Source: Burkholderia arboris
Lineage (GTDB): Bacteria; Pseudomonadota; Gammaproteobacteria; Burkholderiales; Burkholderiaceae
Direction: 5' to 3'
DNA: 64,000 nt
Assembly (NCBI RefSeq): GCF_902499125.1
Contig: NZ_CABVPX010000001.1
Coordinates: forward strand, 310,001 to 374,000
The notes under the pieces were generated by a model that was not told the DNA's origin, searched no databases, and worked only from the letters and a program-made list of their open reading frames with translations. Below are positions 28,435-37,484 of this stretch, in pieces (position 1 is the stretch's first letter; the number at the start of each line of letters is the position of its first letter). The translations under genes were made by a program, and so were the position numbers.

Positions 28435-30087
28435 TCAGAACCCCAGCCTTACGTAGAAATCGAACCGCGGGCTGTACTGCCGCGTATAGACGCCCGCCTT
28501 CAACGGCCAGCCCGCCTCGAAATCCGCGCTCGCGTACTTCATGAGCTGCAGCCGCGTGCCGACGCCGACGCTCATCAGGTTGAAACGCGCCGTCTGCTCC
28601 GGCAGCGGGCTCAGCAGCCACAGGTGCGCCGCGTCGAAAAATGCGTGGAAGCGCCACTCGTTCAGGCGGCTGCCGACCGCGCCGCCGAGCCACTTCGCGA
28701 CCGACGGGCTGCGCAGCTCGACCGACGCGATCACGCCGCTGTCGGCCGTGTTCTCGGCCTGCATGTAGCCGCGCACGCTGTTCATCCCGCCCGCGGCGAA
28801 CTGCTCGCTCGACACGAGCGGCGAGTTCGAGATCTGTGCGTTCACGTGCGCATTGGCCTGCATGTCGTTCGCGAAGCGCTGCGTGTGGTTCACGTCGAAC
28901 TTGCCGTACACGAAATCGGGCGTCGCGTTGTAGCGCTTGTTGTCCCAGGCGCCCCAGTCGCTGCCGAGGCCGCGGATGTTGGTCGTCAGCGACGCGGAGA
29001 ACGACGTCTGCGAGTTCTTCAGGCTCAGCTGGCCGTTGTACGACAACGTCACCGGCACGTACGTGAGCGGCGCCTTCGAACCGCCCTGGCCCGGCAGCGA
29101 CACGTCTTCGTCGTAATGCTTGCGGTCGATCTCGATGCTGACCGAATGCGCGTAGGTCTCCGACGCCGGCAGTGAATAGATCGCGGTGAAGCCGTACGTG
29201 GTGCCCTTGCCGAGCACGTTGGTGTTGCCGACCGACGCCACGTTGCTGTCCGAATGCACGACCGTCGCGAGGAAGCTCCAGCGCGAATCCTTGATCGGCG
29301 CGAGATACGAGAACGCGTAGACACGCGCATCGTTCGGATGCTGCGGCGCGATCACATAGGTGCCGGAAATCACGTGGCCGAGCTGCCAGAGATTCGAATA
29401 GCTGAGGCTCGCGGTCGTGCGCAGCGTCGACGTGCCCGGGCTGTTGTCGTTGTTCAGTTCGAGCGAGCCGTGCAGCGGGCTGCGATCGTCGACCTTCAGG
29501 TCGACGTCGACCGTCTGCGGCAGCGCGCCCGGTTTCAGCACCGGGATCACCTGGCGGTCCGCCGAGCGGTTCAGGTCGGTGAGCTGCTGCTGCGCCTGGT
29601 TGAAATCGGGCACCTGGCCTTCGGCGAGCGCGGGCACCGCGTCGCGAATGTTCTGCGGCGAGTTGTACTTCGCGCCGTCCACGCGCAGGCGCCCGACCTT
29701 TGCCTCGGTCACCTTCAGCAGGATCACGCCGTTCTTGACCTGCTGCTGCGGCAACTCGACGACGACCGACTGGTAGCCACGGTCCTGGTACGCCTTCTGC
29801 AACGCATCGCGCGCCGCGTTCACGTCGGCGAGCGTGCGGCCCGGCCCTTCGAACGGATACACGGCCTTCTCGATCTCGAGCGTCGGCAACATCGTGTTGC
29901 CGCGCACCACGAAGGCATTCACGTCGAACGACTGCGGAGCGGCCGGCGCCGCCTTCACGGCCGGCACGGCTTCCTGCGCATGAATGCCCGGCGCGACGCT
30001 CAACCCGCCGGCCAGCACCGCACCGGCCAGGCATCGGCAATTCAGCCGCCATCGTTCGCGTGACTTGCGGTCTACTCTCGGCGGCAT
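28435..30087 (-). CDS. TpsB outer-membrane transporter of a two-partner secretion system (PdtB-like)
   Basis: The 550-residue ShlB/FhaC-family protein has a signal peptide (SVAPGIHAQ) and POTRA repeats at about 45-200 (FVVRGNTMLPTLEIE, LLKVTEAKVGRLRVDG). A 16-strand barrel follows, with the conserved VRGY tip motif (MNSVRGYMQAE) and the C-terminal VRLGF. The start at 30087 is preceded by AAGGGG. It should secrete the giant TpsA encoded at 46656-59489, although the two genes are 16 kb apart and no other TpsB is seen. From memory it matches PdtB (PA0692), which is also followed by ExbB2 and ExbD2. It is the first gene of the leftward operon. Confidence 0.9.
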   Translation of the reverse strand: MPPRVDRKSRERWRLNCRCLAGAVLAGGLSVAPGIHAQEAVPAVKAAPAAPQSFDVNAFVVRGNTMLPTLEIEKAVYPFEGPGRTLADVNAARDALQKAYQDRGYQSVVVELPQQQVKNGVILLKVTEAKVGRLRVDGAKYNSPQNIRDAVPALAEGQVPDFNQAQQQLTDLNRSADRQVIPVLKPGALPQTVDVDLKVDDRSPLHGSLELNNDNSPGTSTLRTTASLSYSNLWQLGHVISGTYVIAPQHPNDARVYAFSYLAPIKDSRWSFLATVVHSDSNVASVGNTNVLGKGTTYGFTAIYSLPASETYAHSVSIEIDRKHYDEDVSLPGQGGSKAPLTYVPVTLSYNGQLSLKNSQTSFSASLTTNIRGLGSDWGAWDNKRYNATPDFVYGKFDVNHTQRFANDMQANAHVNAQISNSPLVSSEQFAAGGMNSVRGYMQAENTADSGVIASVELRSPSVAKWLGGAVGSRLNEWRFHAFFDAAHLWLLSPLPEQTARFNLMSVGVGTRLQLMKYASADFEAGWPLKAGVYTRQYSPRFDFYVRLGF

Positions 30088-30884
30088 GCGCCATTCCCCT
30101 TTTGTTGTTCCGGATCGCGGCGAAGCGGCCTGCACCCGCCGCTCGCTTCGCTATCAGTTGCCTGTTTCACTTTGATGACGATTGATTCGCCATCCTTATG
30201 ATGATCTGCGCAATGCTTTTCCCGAATCCCGTACCCGGTGCGTTCGACCGCATCTACCGGAAAGGACGAAGCGAATCCGGAAAACCCGCAACTTGCGATG
30301 CGCATCGTCACGACCGGCCGCCCGACGACGCATCGGCACTGTTGCGTCGATCGGCGACCGCCGTCGTGCGCGGCGTACGAGTCGCCGCTCTCACCTACCT
30401 AGACGGAACCGGGCGCGCATTGCCGCAAACTTTTTTTCGCAGGCCGTCCGGCTCGACGCCGGAAACGGGACAAGGCCGCCAGCGGGCGGCCTGCAATGCG
30501 CGCGCAACGAGCACCCGCGCGCATCGCGCGGGACGTTGTGCAGGAATGTGCGTGGCCCCCGTTTCGTGTGCGTATCGTCCGCCGTGGCCGTCAAGGCGCC
30601 CGCACGTCGCGCGCATGCGCGATCGCCGGCAAACGAATTGCCGCTCCGAAGGCGTCGCGCCAGGCGCGCCCCCTGTGGCGGCACGACAATCCTCGGGTTT
30701 CAACCGGGAAGTTTTTGTGACATTCCGCTGAAGATATTCACGAAACGCCCGCGAGACCGTTTCCGCACGCCGGGTTTGCGATGCGGCGCCGTGCAACGTA
30801 TCCCGGTCATGCGAAATCCTGCGGTTTGCGGCGGCCCGCTTCGTCCTAGCTATTGGGTAAAAACATCAACGACGGGATCGATCC
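30088..30884. other. 797-base intergenic region between divergent tpsB and the membrane-protein gene
   Basis: No convincing gene is seen on either strand; the open frames here are Arg-rich shadows. It must hold the promoters of both divergent units. I see a GC-rich hairpin at 30474-30491 (GGCCGCC and GGCGGCC around AGCG) and a T-run at 30431-30437. There is no clear TATAAT-type promoter and no good Pho box, consistent with use of an alternative sigma factor such as the ECF factor at 36930-37478. This is inference. Confidence 0.5.
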
Positions 30885-31448
30885 ATGTCATTCGCCACGA
30901 TGTTCGCGCGGTGGCTCGCCGCTCGGCTGTCCGGCCATACCGCGACCGCCGGCCGGCAGCCTGACCTGTTCGCCGGGGCGCGGCGTCCATTGCGCTGGCG
31001 CGCGCCCTGGCTGGCCTGGCAACTGGCGTCGTGGTGCGTGCTCACGATACTCGCACCGCCGATCTGGACGATCGGCACGCTGCTGCTGATCAATGCGTCG
31101 AGCGACCAGCCGCTGTTCTGGATGCTCGCGATGGCAATCGTGCCGGTCGCCAACGGCGCCGCGATCGTCGCGACGAACCAGCGGCATCACCGCACCCCGT
31201 TCACGCGGCGCACGACGGTTGCGCTGTACCTGTTCTTCGTCGCGATGGCGGTCGGCTGCGCGCTGTTCGTCCTGCTGCTGTGGCGCTCGCATACGATCGC
31301 TTCGCTGGTCGGCCCGCTTGCCCTGACAGCCGACGGCACGCATCCCGCCACGCTCGCGTTCTGGGTGGCCGGGCTCACCGCGATGTTCGGCGTCACGTCA
31401 TCTGCGCATGCGAGCATCGCACACGCGTGGCTGGCGTTCGAGCCCTGA
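30885..31448 (+). CDS. Hypothetical four-helix inner-membrane protein
   Basis: The 187-residue protein has four hydrophobic segments, at about 45-68, 78-95, 110-130 and 150-170 (for example CVLTILAPPIWTIGTLLLI and VALYLFFVAMAVGCALFVLLL). It has no recognised domain. It lies directly upstream of gspK on the same strand, 27 bases away, suggesting a link to the type II secretion apparatus. Confidence 0.65.
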   Translation: MSFATMFARWLAARLSGHTATAGRQPDLFAGARRPLRWRAPWLAWQLASWCVLTILAPPIWTIGTLLLINASSDQPLFWMLAMAIVPVANGAAIVATNQRHHRTPFTRRTTVALYLFFVAMAVGCALFVLLLWRSHTIASLVGPLALTADGTHPATLAFWVAGLTAMFGVTSSAHASIAHAWLAFEP

Positions 31449-31475
31449 GCGCCATCGCGCCGCGATAGCAGGAGC

Positions 31476-32477
31476 ATGCGCATGCATCGACATGGAAGAT
31501 CCGGAAAGGCGCGGCGGCCGCGCGAACGCGGCATCGCGATCGTGACGGTGCTGCTCGTCGTCGCACTGGCGGCGACGCTCGCGGCCAGCGTGCTGTGGCG
31601 CCAGCAGGTCGCGACGCGCGACGTCGAGAACCAGCGGCTGGCCACGCAGACGATGTGGATCGAACGCGCGGCGGTCGAATGGGCGCGCGCCACGCTGCGC
31701 GCGCAGAGCGCGACGTCGAACGTCACGTTCGTCGGCCAGCCGTGGTCGTCGCCGGCCGCCGACGTGCAGCTCGCCGACCTGCTGCCGCCCGATGCCGCGG
31801 CGGTCAACGCGGAACTGTCGCGCGCGTGGGTCTCGGGTCATGTCGAGGATGCGCAGGCGCGCTTCAACCTGACGAACCTCGTGATGCGCATCGCGCCCGG
31901 CAAGCCGTGGCAGGCCAACGGCGAAGGCGTGCTCGCCTACCGGCGGCTGCTCGGCCAGCTGTCGCTCGATCCCGGGCTCGCGCAGCAGACGGCCGACTAC
32001 ATGCTGCGCTCGCTGCGCGACACGAACGGCCCCGGCGGCTGGCCGCTGCAGCTCGTTTCCATCGACGATCTCGCGCGCGTGCCCGGCTACGATACGCATG
32101 CGATCGAGACGCTCGCGCCGTACGCGACGGTCCTGCCGGATCTCACCACCGTCAACGCCAATACCGCGGCCGAGCCCGTGCTCGTCGCCGCGATCCCGAC
32201 GCTGTCGCCCAGCCAGGCCAAACGGCTCGTCGACCGGCGCGGCACCGCGTATTTCGTCAGCACCGGCGACGTCGCCGAGTACCTGCTGCCCGCGCGCGGC
32301 GGCAATCCGACGCTGCCGGACGGTTCGGTCGTCGGCGTCAACAGCACCTACTTCATCGTCCATTGCCGCGTGCATTCGCCGCGCATCAACGCGCGCGTCG
32401 ACACGCTGATCGCGCGCTACGGCAGCGGCAATTTCACGTGGACCTCGGTGATCTGGGTTCACCGCCTGACGAGCTGA
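31476..32477 (+). CDS. gspK: Type II secretion minor pseudopilin GspK
   Basis: The 333-residue protein has the GspK layout: a short basic leader ending in RERG, prepilin-peptidase cleavage before IAIVTVLLVVALAATLAA, and a large globular domain. GspK lacks the Glu5 of other pseudopilins, as here. The family fold is supported by RFNLTNLV, SIDDLARVPGYD, NANTAAEPVLVAAIPTLSPSQA and the late VVGVNSTYFIVHCRV. It caps the pseudopilus tip with GspI and GspJ, neither of which is in the window. It corresponds to an Hxc-type second type II system, separated from the other gsp genes here by about 6 kb. Confidence 0.88.
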   Translation: MRMHRHGRSGKARRPRERGIAIVTVLLVVALAATLAASVLWRQQVATRDVENQRLATQTMWIERAAVEWARATLRAQSATSNVTFVGQPWSSPAADVQLADLLPPDAAAVNAELSRAWVSGHVEDAQARFNLTNLVMRIAPGKPWQANGEGVLAYRRLLGQLSLDPGLAQQTADYMLRSLRDTNGPGGWPLQLVSIDDLARVPGYDTHAIETLAPYATVLPDLTTVNANTAAEPVLVAAIPTLSPSQAKRLVDRRGTAYFVSTGDVAEYLLPARGGNPTLPDGSVVGVNSTYFIVHCRVHSPRINARVDTLIARYGSGNFTWTSVIWVHRLTS

Positions 32478-32505
32478 GCGCGACGCCCGCGCGCCGCGCC
32501 GCCGG

Positions 32506-34161
32506 CTAGTTCAGCGACGATTCGCTCAACGCAACCGTACGCATGCCCTGCGTCGCCGCGCCGTCGAACGACAGCCGCGTGAGGCTCGTCTCGCGCACCT
32601 CGCCGAGCAGCCGGTTCCAGTCGTCGATCGACACGAGCAGCGCGATCGGCCGGTTGTACTTGGTCACCATCACGAGCGCTTCGCCCGCGTGCCGCAGCGC
32701 CTTCGACGGATTGCTGCTGAAGTCGCGCGTCGCCATTGCGATCGTGCGCAGGCTGAACACGTTCGCGGCCGGATCGCCGCCGTCGTCGTGCAGCAGGCTT
32801 TCGAGCGTCGCCGCGCGCAGCAGCGCCTGCGATTTCGCGGACAACCGGTTGTCGCGGCGCCTGCGCCGCTCGCTGCGCGGATCGACGTGCACGGCCAGCA
32901 TCCGCACGATCTGGCCGAGCGTCGCCGCCGGCAACTGGTCGTAGCGCCGCCACCAGTCGGGCGGCAGCGCGATCATCATCCCTGCGTAGGTGGCCGCGAC
33001 GCCGTCGGCGATATGCGCCGGCACGCGTTCCGCGTCGCGTTCGTCGAGGCCGAGTGAGCCGGCGACGACACGCGCCATCACGCTGAACGCGTTGTACGCG
33101 AGTGCCGCGATCCCGCTCGCGAGCAGCGACGCGCGCGCGGGCACGCCGCCGAACGGCATGCCGTCGAATACGGCATCGAGCGGAAACGGCAACGCGTCGC
33201 GCCAGCGGCGGCGCGCCATCTGCATCACCTGGCACGCGTCGAACTGTTCGGCCGGCAGGTTGGTCAGCACCGCGACCGTCGCGCCGTCATCGGGCGCGTG
33301 GCGGCGCCATTCGATCCGCCTGAGCGTACCGGCCGTATCGCCGTCGCCCGCCGTGCCGACCGCCTGCTCGCGCACGTCGCCGCCGTCCAGCGGACCGGCA
33401 TCGCGCCAGCCGCCGGGCGGCCGGCACGCAACCGCGGCGCCGTCATCGCGCAGCACGAACGCGCCGCCGCGGCGCGGCCAGCCCGACACGATCGCATCGG
33501 TATCGAAACGGCCGTCGACGATCCACAGCTCGCCGGGCCGCACCGTTTCCAGCAGTGCGCCGACGAACGCACGTTCGTGCGCACGGCCACGCTCGACCGG
33601 CAGCAGGTCGACGATCATCGCGAGATCCGGATCGTAGACCGGCAGCACGCGTGCGCCCGTCACGCCGATCGCCGCGTCGCGCACCGGATCGTCGCACGCG
33701 CGGCCGCAGCCGCAACCGGCTGCGGCGGGCGCGCAACCGGCGCCGTCCAGCACGCGCAGCCGCATGCCGCCGGACCCGCCCGCCCGTTCGTCGGCCCGCG
33801 CCGCCGCGACAGGCAGCAGCAGATCGGCGCTGTCCCGGACGAGCGCACGCCCCCAGCCGGCCCGCCATCGGCTCATGTCGTCGTGCAGCGCGGCCACGGC
33901 GGCGGCGGATGCGGACGACGCATTTCCCGCCGCTGGCTGCTGTACCTGAGGCATCTGCATCTGCGTCTGCGCGGCCAGTGCCGCGATCGCGTCGACCGCG
34001 AGCGCGAACAGCGTCTCGCGAATCGACTCGTCGTCGAGCGCTTCGTCCGCGTCGGCCGCCGTGTCGATCCAGTCGTCATGCAGCGCGCACTGCAGCACGA
34101 GCCGCGTCATGATCGTCATCGGGCTCTGTTCGACGAAGCGTTCCACGATCGTGCGCATCAT
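32506..34161 (-). CDS. PhdA-like protein: inactive DDE transposase domain plus Phd (prevent-host-death) domain
   Basis: The 551-residue protein looks like an IS4-type transposase. The DDE region includes Asp139 (RVLDGAG) and Asp216 (ELWIVDGRFDTDAIVSG), with the YRLRW-like helix MARRRWRDAL, in which the third acidic residue (E of RWxxE) is lost. The last ~75 residues resemble a Phd/YefM antitoxin fold (FSSNPSKALRHAGE, ALVMVTKYNRPIALLVSIDDWNRLL). There are no terminal inverted repeats and the gene is well embedded, so it is domesticated. From memory PA0691 (PhdA) of P. aeruginosa, next to pdtA and pdtB, has the same combination and affects biofilm DNA release. The start at 34161 has GGGGAG upstream. 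Confidence 0.78.
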   Translation of the reverse strand: MMRTIVERFVEQSPMTIMTRLVLQCALHDDWIDTAADADEALDDESIRETLFALAVDAIAALAAQTQMQMPQVQQPAAGNASSASAAAVAALHDDMSRWRAGWGRALVRDSADLLLPVAAARADERAGGSGGMRLRVLDGAGCAPAAAGCGCGRACDDPVRDAAIGVTGARVLPVYDPDLAMIVDLLPVERGRAHERAFVGALLETVRPGELWIVDGRFDTDAIVSGWPRRGGAFVLRDDGAAVACRPPGGWRDAGPLDGGDVREQAVGTAGDGDTAGTLRRIEWRRHAPDDGATVAVLTNLPAEQFDACQVMQMARRRWRDALPFPLDAVFDGMPFGGVPARASLLASGIAALAYNAFSVMARVVAGSLGLDERDAERVPAHIADGVAATYAGMMIALPPDWWRRYDQLPAATLGQIVRMLAVHVDPRSERRRRRDNRLSAKSQALLRAATLESLLHDDGGDPAANVFSLRTIAMATRDFSSNPSKALRHAGEALVMVTKYNRPIALLVSIDDWNRLLGEVRETSLTRLSFDGAATQGMRTVALSESSLN

Positions 34162-34325
34162 GCGGTCACTCCCCACTGTTCGGCCAGGCCAGCCGGCTGG
34201 CCGGCGTCGCGGCGCATTCGCACTTGACGGGCCGTGCGCGACACCGCAGCATCGTGGGCGACCCGATCCGCGCGACGATGCGCCGTCGCGGCGGTCCGCC
34301 CGCAATCGATGCACGAGGCACCGGC

Positions 34326-35150
34326 ATGTACGTAGATCCACGCGTGGCGCACGGCCGCGCCCGGTTCGACCTGAGCGGCTCCCCGCGGCTCGTCGCCGAC
34401 GAGCGCCGCTGGGAAATCAGCGACGTCGTCACGCGCGGCATCGACGATTTCACCGGCGTGCGCAACCGCCGCAACCTGCTGCGGCTGCTCGAGCGCCAGA
34501 TCGCGCCGAAGCTCGCGCGCCTCGGGCTCGAGCCGTACGTGGGCGCACTGGGTCACGTGGAAGGGCTGTTCGTCAATTTCTCGACGATGAGCGCCGAGCA
34601 CGGCCTGCGCGAATTCCAGCTTCAATTGACGGTGCCCGATCTCGTGCTGCGCAGCTTCGCGTCGAACGCGATCCGGCCGCACGCGGTCGCGCGCTGCATG
34701 CAGCGCAACGGGGTGATGTCGCTCGCGGAAATCGAGCATGAGACGCGCATCGCGTTCGTCGCGGCGCGCGTGATGCGCTCGCTGGCCCTCGCGGAAGGCT
34801 GGCAGCAGATCGGCGTGCCGACGCCGCACGGGCTGTTCGTCGGTACGCTGACCGACGCGCACGACGTCGCGATGAATACCTATTTCCGCCCTGGCGACAA
34901 CGATCGTCCGTCGCGCTGGAGCGGCTTCTCCGCCCTCTTCTCGACGATGCCGGACTGGCGGCCGGAACAGGTCCGGCACGGTGGCGAACTGCTGCATTGG
35001 ATGGTCAACCATATTGTGGCCCTGCAAGAATCCGCACCGTTCGTCGAACGTTTTCCCTTTCTGCGCGAGCCGCTGCGCGACGCCGGCGATCCGCTCGACG
35101 CCGCATGGAGCGGCGCACGCGCCGGCCTGCAGCACGGGTCGCCATCCTGA
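34326..35150 (+). CDS. Hypothetical protein, divergent from the PhdA-like gene
   Basis: The 274-residue protein starts at an ATG with GAGG seven bases upstream; an in-frame ATG at 34224 is possible. It is soluble, with no signal peptide and no membrane segments. Recognisable pieces are RNRRNLLRLLERQIAPKLARLGL, VGALGHVEGLFVNFSTMSAEHGL, LVLRSFASNAIRPHAVARCMQ and HDVAMNTYFRPGDNDRPSRWSG. I do not recognise a family. It is separated from the PhdA-like gene by 164 bases that should contain both promoters. A weak GC hairpin follows its stop. Confidence 0.7.
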   Translation: MYVDPRVAHGRARFDLSGSPRLVADERRWEISDVVTRGIDDFTGVRNRRNLLRLLERQIAPKLARLGLEPYVGALGHVEGLFVNFSTMSAEHGLREFQLQLTVPDLVLRSFASNAIRPHAVARCMQRNGVMSLAEIEHETRIAFVAARVMRSLALAEGWQQIGVPTPHGLFVGTLTDAHDVAMNTYFRPGDNDRPSRWSGFSALFSTMPDWRPEQVRHGGELLHWMVNHIVALQESAPFVERFPFLREPLRDAGDPLDAAWSGARAGLQHGSPS

Positions 35151-35158
35151 ATCGTGCA

Positions 35159-35179
35159 GCCGGGCTTTCGTGGCCCGGC
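35159..35179 (+). terminator. Possible terminator hairpin
   Basis: GCCGGGC and GCCCGGC pair around TTTCGTG, just after the stop of the hypothetical gene. There is no T-run, so it may be a weak or Rho-dependent site. Confidence 0.35.
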
Positions 35180-35386
35180 CGGCGCAATCTCGCCGCGCGC
35201 CGGCCGCCGTGCGTGCACGGCGATCCGGAAGCCCATTCCGGCTCCCGTTCCCCGGTCTCCCTGCCGCGGCCCCGCTTTGCGGCCGCGCTTCATGGCCCCT
35301 CTTCACGGCCCCCTCGCTCTCTCATATACAAGGTCGAAGCGGGTGCGCCTAACCCGCAGACTTTATTGAAACGCCCGCCCATCCCG

Positions 35387-35647
35387 TCAATGCGTGCGCG
35401 TCGGCCCGCCCGGCTCGCCAGGTTCCTGGCGGCCGACCAGTTCCAGCACGGCCCACATCCAGATCAGTTCGCGGACCGTGCGCGCATGCTCGTCGCTCTG
35501 CGCGCGCCAGCGCCCGAAGGCGTCGCGCTCCTGTTCCGTCGTGTCGCCGGCGCGCAACCACAGCAGCCAGCGCACCGCGCCCTCGCGGATTGCGTCGGCG
35601 CGCGTGTTCGCGTCGCCGGAATCCGTATCCCGTTGCGATTCGTTCAT
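35387..35647 (-). CDS. Stand-alone FecR N-terminal (DUF4880) domain protein
   Basis: The 86-residue protein has only the cytoplasmic domain that FecR anti-sigma factors use to hold their sigma factor: AVRWLLWLRAGDTTEQERDAFGRWRAQSDEHARTVREL. The full FecR encoded upstream (35923-36933) starts with a similar segment (ASAWLLRLRSGDASQAEADAFERW). There is no transmembrane or periplasmic part. It may be a remnant of a duplicated anti-sigma gene, or a soluble competitor that binds the ECF sigma factor. It follows the FecR gene by 275 bases on the same strand. Confidence 0.7.
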   Translation of the reverse strand: MNESQRDTDSGDANTRADAIREGAVRWLLWLRAGDTTEQERDAFGRWRAQSDEHARTVRELIWMWAVLELVGRQEPGEPGGPTRTH

Positions 35648-35922
35648 GATCACGCCACCGCCCGAAGCTCATTCGACACACCTTCCCCGCACCGCGCATC
35701 GCTGCGCGGCCGGAGCGCTTGCCACCCACGCCTCGGGTCCGACGACGCCCCGCCGGGCCGTCACGAAAGACGGCCCGGCGTTTGCCGGCCCTCATGGATA
35801 AAGTCGTATCGAAGGGCCGTAACCCGCAGCGCGGGCAGCCCCGGCACCGGCGATGCAGCCGCCTGACGGAGAAAGGGAGAACGGAAGGAAACGGAAGACG
35901 CGGGAAGCCGCAGGAAGCCGCG

Positions 35923-36933
35923 TCAGCTCAGCAGCACGATGTTGCCGGGCAGGCGCGTGATGTGCGCGCCGTACAGGCGGCCGACCATGTCGATCACGTC
36001 GTCGAGCCGCGTGATCGGGAACTGCGCCTGCATCCGGTTCGCGCCGAGCGACGCGCTGCGCAGGATGACCTTGCCGTGCCGGTAGCGGTTGATCTCGTCG
36101 ACGACGTCCGACAGCGGCACGCCGTTGAACACCAGCATGCCGCGCCGCCACGCGCTGACGGCGCCCGGATCGATCCGCGACACGGGCTGCACGCCGCGAT
36201 CGTCGTAGACCACCTGATCGTCGGCGTTCAGCGTACGCGCACCGCGCGGATGGTTGAGCGCGACCGTACCGGACAGGCAGGTCACGCAGACCTGCGTGCC
36301 GGTGCGCCGCACGTTGAAACGCGCGACCGTCGCCTGCATGCGGCCGCCGCCCGCGACGACCGTGACGGGCTGGATCGGCGTCGCGCGGCCGGCCGGCGGC
36401 GCGACCGCGTCGATCTCCGCCTCACCCGCGACGACTTCGACGCCGTGCGGCGCATCGCTCGCCGGCAACACGTCGAGACGCGTCTGCGTATTCAGTTCGA
36501 CCGTGACGCGCGACGACAGCGCAACGCTGCGCTGCTCGCCGGTGCCGGTATGGTAATCGGCCGCCATGTCGCCCAGCGAAGGCCACAGCTGCATCGGCGG
36601 GCGCAGCGCGAGCCACGACGCGCCCGCCGCGACCGCGAAGCCGATGAACGCGCGGCGCCCGGTGCGCATCGTGCGCTCGCGCTTTGCAACGTTTGCCCAG
36701 GCAGCGGCCGTGCGCTCCTCGTGCGCGAGTTCGGTTGCGGCCGTGCGCAGCGAACTCCAGGTGTCGCGCAGCAGATCGGCGGCTTGCGGACGATCTGCGC
36801 ACCAGCGCTCGAACGCGTCGGCTTCGGCCTGGCTCGCGTCCCCCGAGCGCAGACGCAGCAGCCACGCACTCGCTTCGTCGAGTTCGTCGTGGGCAGGTTG
36901 GGCCTGGGCTTTCGTCATCGTCCGGATGCTCAA
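35923..36933 (-). CDS. FecR-type anti-sigma factor / sigma regulator (VreR-like)
   Basis: The 336-residue protein has an N-terminal DUF4880 sigma-binding domain (about 15-60) and a transmembrane helix (AFIGFAVAAGASWLAL, about 88-104). A periplasmic FecR domain and a C-terminal STN-like domain follow (FNGVPLSDVVDEINRYRHGKVILRS..., MVGRLYGAHI). It relays the periplasmic signal to the ECF factor. Its ATG overlaps the stop of the sigma gene by 4 bases, the classical fecI-fecR arrangement. From memory it matches VreR (PA0676) of the PUMA3 system. Confidence 0.9.
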   Translation of the reverse strand: MSIRTMTKAQAQPAHDELDEASAWLLRLRSGDASQAEADAFERWCADRPQAADLLRDTWSSLRTAATELAHEERTAAAWANVAKRERTMRTGRRAFIGFAVAAGASWLALRPPMQLWPSLGDMAADYHTGTGEQRSVALSSRVTVELNTQTRLDVLPASDAPHGVEVVAGEAEIDAVAPPAGRATPIQPVTVVAGGGRMQATVARFNVRRTGTQVCVTCLSGTVALNHPRGARTLNADDQVVYDDRGVQPVSRIDPGAVSAWRRGMLVFNGVPLSDVVDEINRYRHGKVILRSASLGANRMQAQFPITRLDDVIDMVGRLYGAHITRLPGNIVLLS

Positions 36934-37478
36934 AATTTACGCGGGCCGCCTCGCGTGCCCGAGTACGGATCACCGTCTTCCTGCATGCGTTGCAGGCAGT
37001 ACTTCATCGCCGCGCTCAGTTCGCTTTCCACGAGCCGCAGCGAAATGCCGAAATGCTCGGCGATCTCGCGGTTCAGCAGGCCGTCCACGCGGGCGGCCAG
37101 CAGGATCGCGCGGCGCCGCGGCGGCAGGCCGCGCAGCACGTCCTTCAGCGTCTCGACCTTGCGGCGCGCCGCGACGATGCGCTCGGGGTCCGCCAGCTCG
37201 TCGGGCATTTCCAGCAGCGTCTCGACATCGTCGTCGTGCAGATGACGCCGTTCGCGGCGATGCTGGTCGATTGCAACATTGTTCGCCATCCCGAGTATAT
37301 AGGCGTCCGCGTTCGTCACCTGCGTGGAGACGTTCGCATTCTCGAGACGCAGCCAGGTTTCGTGCAGCGCGTCGGCGGCGCCGTCCTTCGACCCCGTCAC
37401 GCGCTCGAGGCGCCTGACGAGATACGCGTAGCGCGTCGCCAGCAGATTCCGGAGCCCGCTGCGGTTGCTGTCGGACAT
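36930..37478 (-). CDS. ECF sigma factor, FecI family (VreI-like)
   Basis: The 182-residue protein has region 2 (DALHETWLRLENA, DAYILGMANNVAIDQHRRERR) and region 4 (LRGLPPRRRAILLAARVDGLLNREIAEHFGISLRLVESEL). It should direct RNA polymerase to cell-surface-signalling promoters in this locus. The gene starts 6 bases after the STN-TonB-like gene ends and overlaps the FecR gene, so all three form one unit. From memory VreI (PA0675) controls hxc, lap and pdt genes. Confidence 0.92.
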   Translation of the reverse strand: MSDSNRSGLRNLLATRYAYLVRRLERVTGSKDGAADALHETWLRLENANVSTQVTNADAYILGMANNVAIDQHRRERRHLHDDDVETLLEMPDELADPERIVAARRKVETLKDVLRGLPPRRRAILLAARVDGLLNREIAEHFGISLRLVESELSAAMKYCLQRMQEDGDPYSGTRGGPRKF

Positions 37479-37484
37479 GGCGGC

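Noticed and set aside
30198..30731. 177-codon plus-strand frame in the gap between tpsB and the membrane-protein gene
   Set aside because: Arg/Pro/Cys-rich composition with no domain, and several overlapping frames of the same kind; better explained as non-coding GC-rich DNA.
32506..34161. Active IS4-type insertion sequence
   Set aside because: The third catalytic acidic residue is missing, a Phd-like domain is fused, and no terminal inverted repeats or target duplications are visible.
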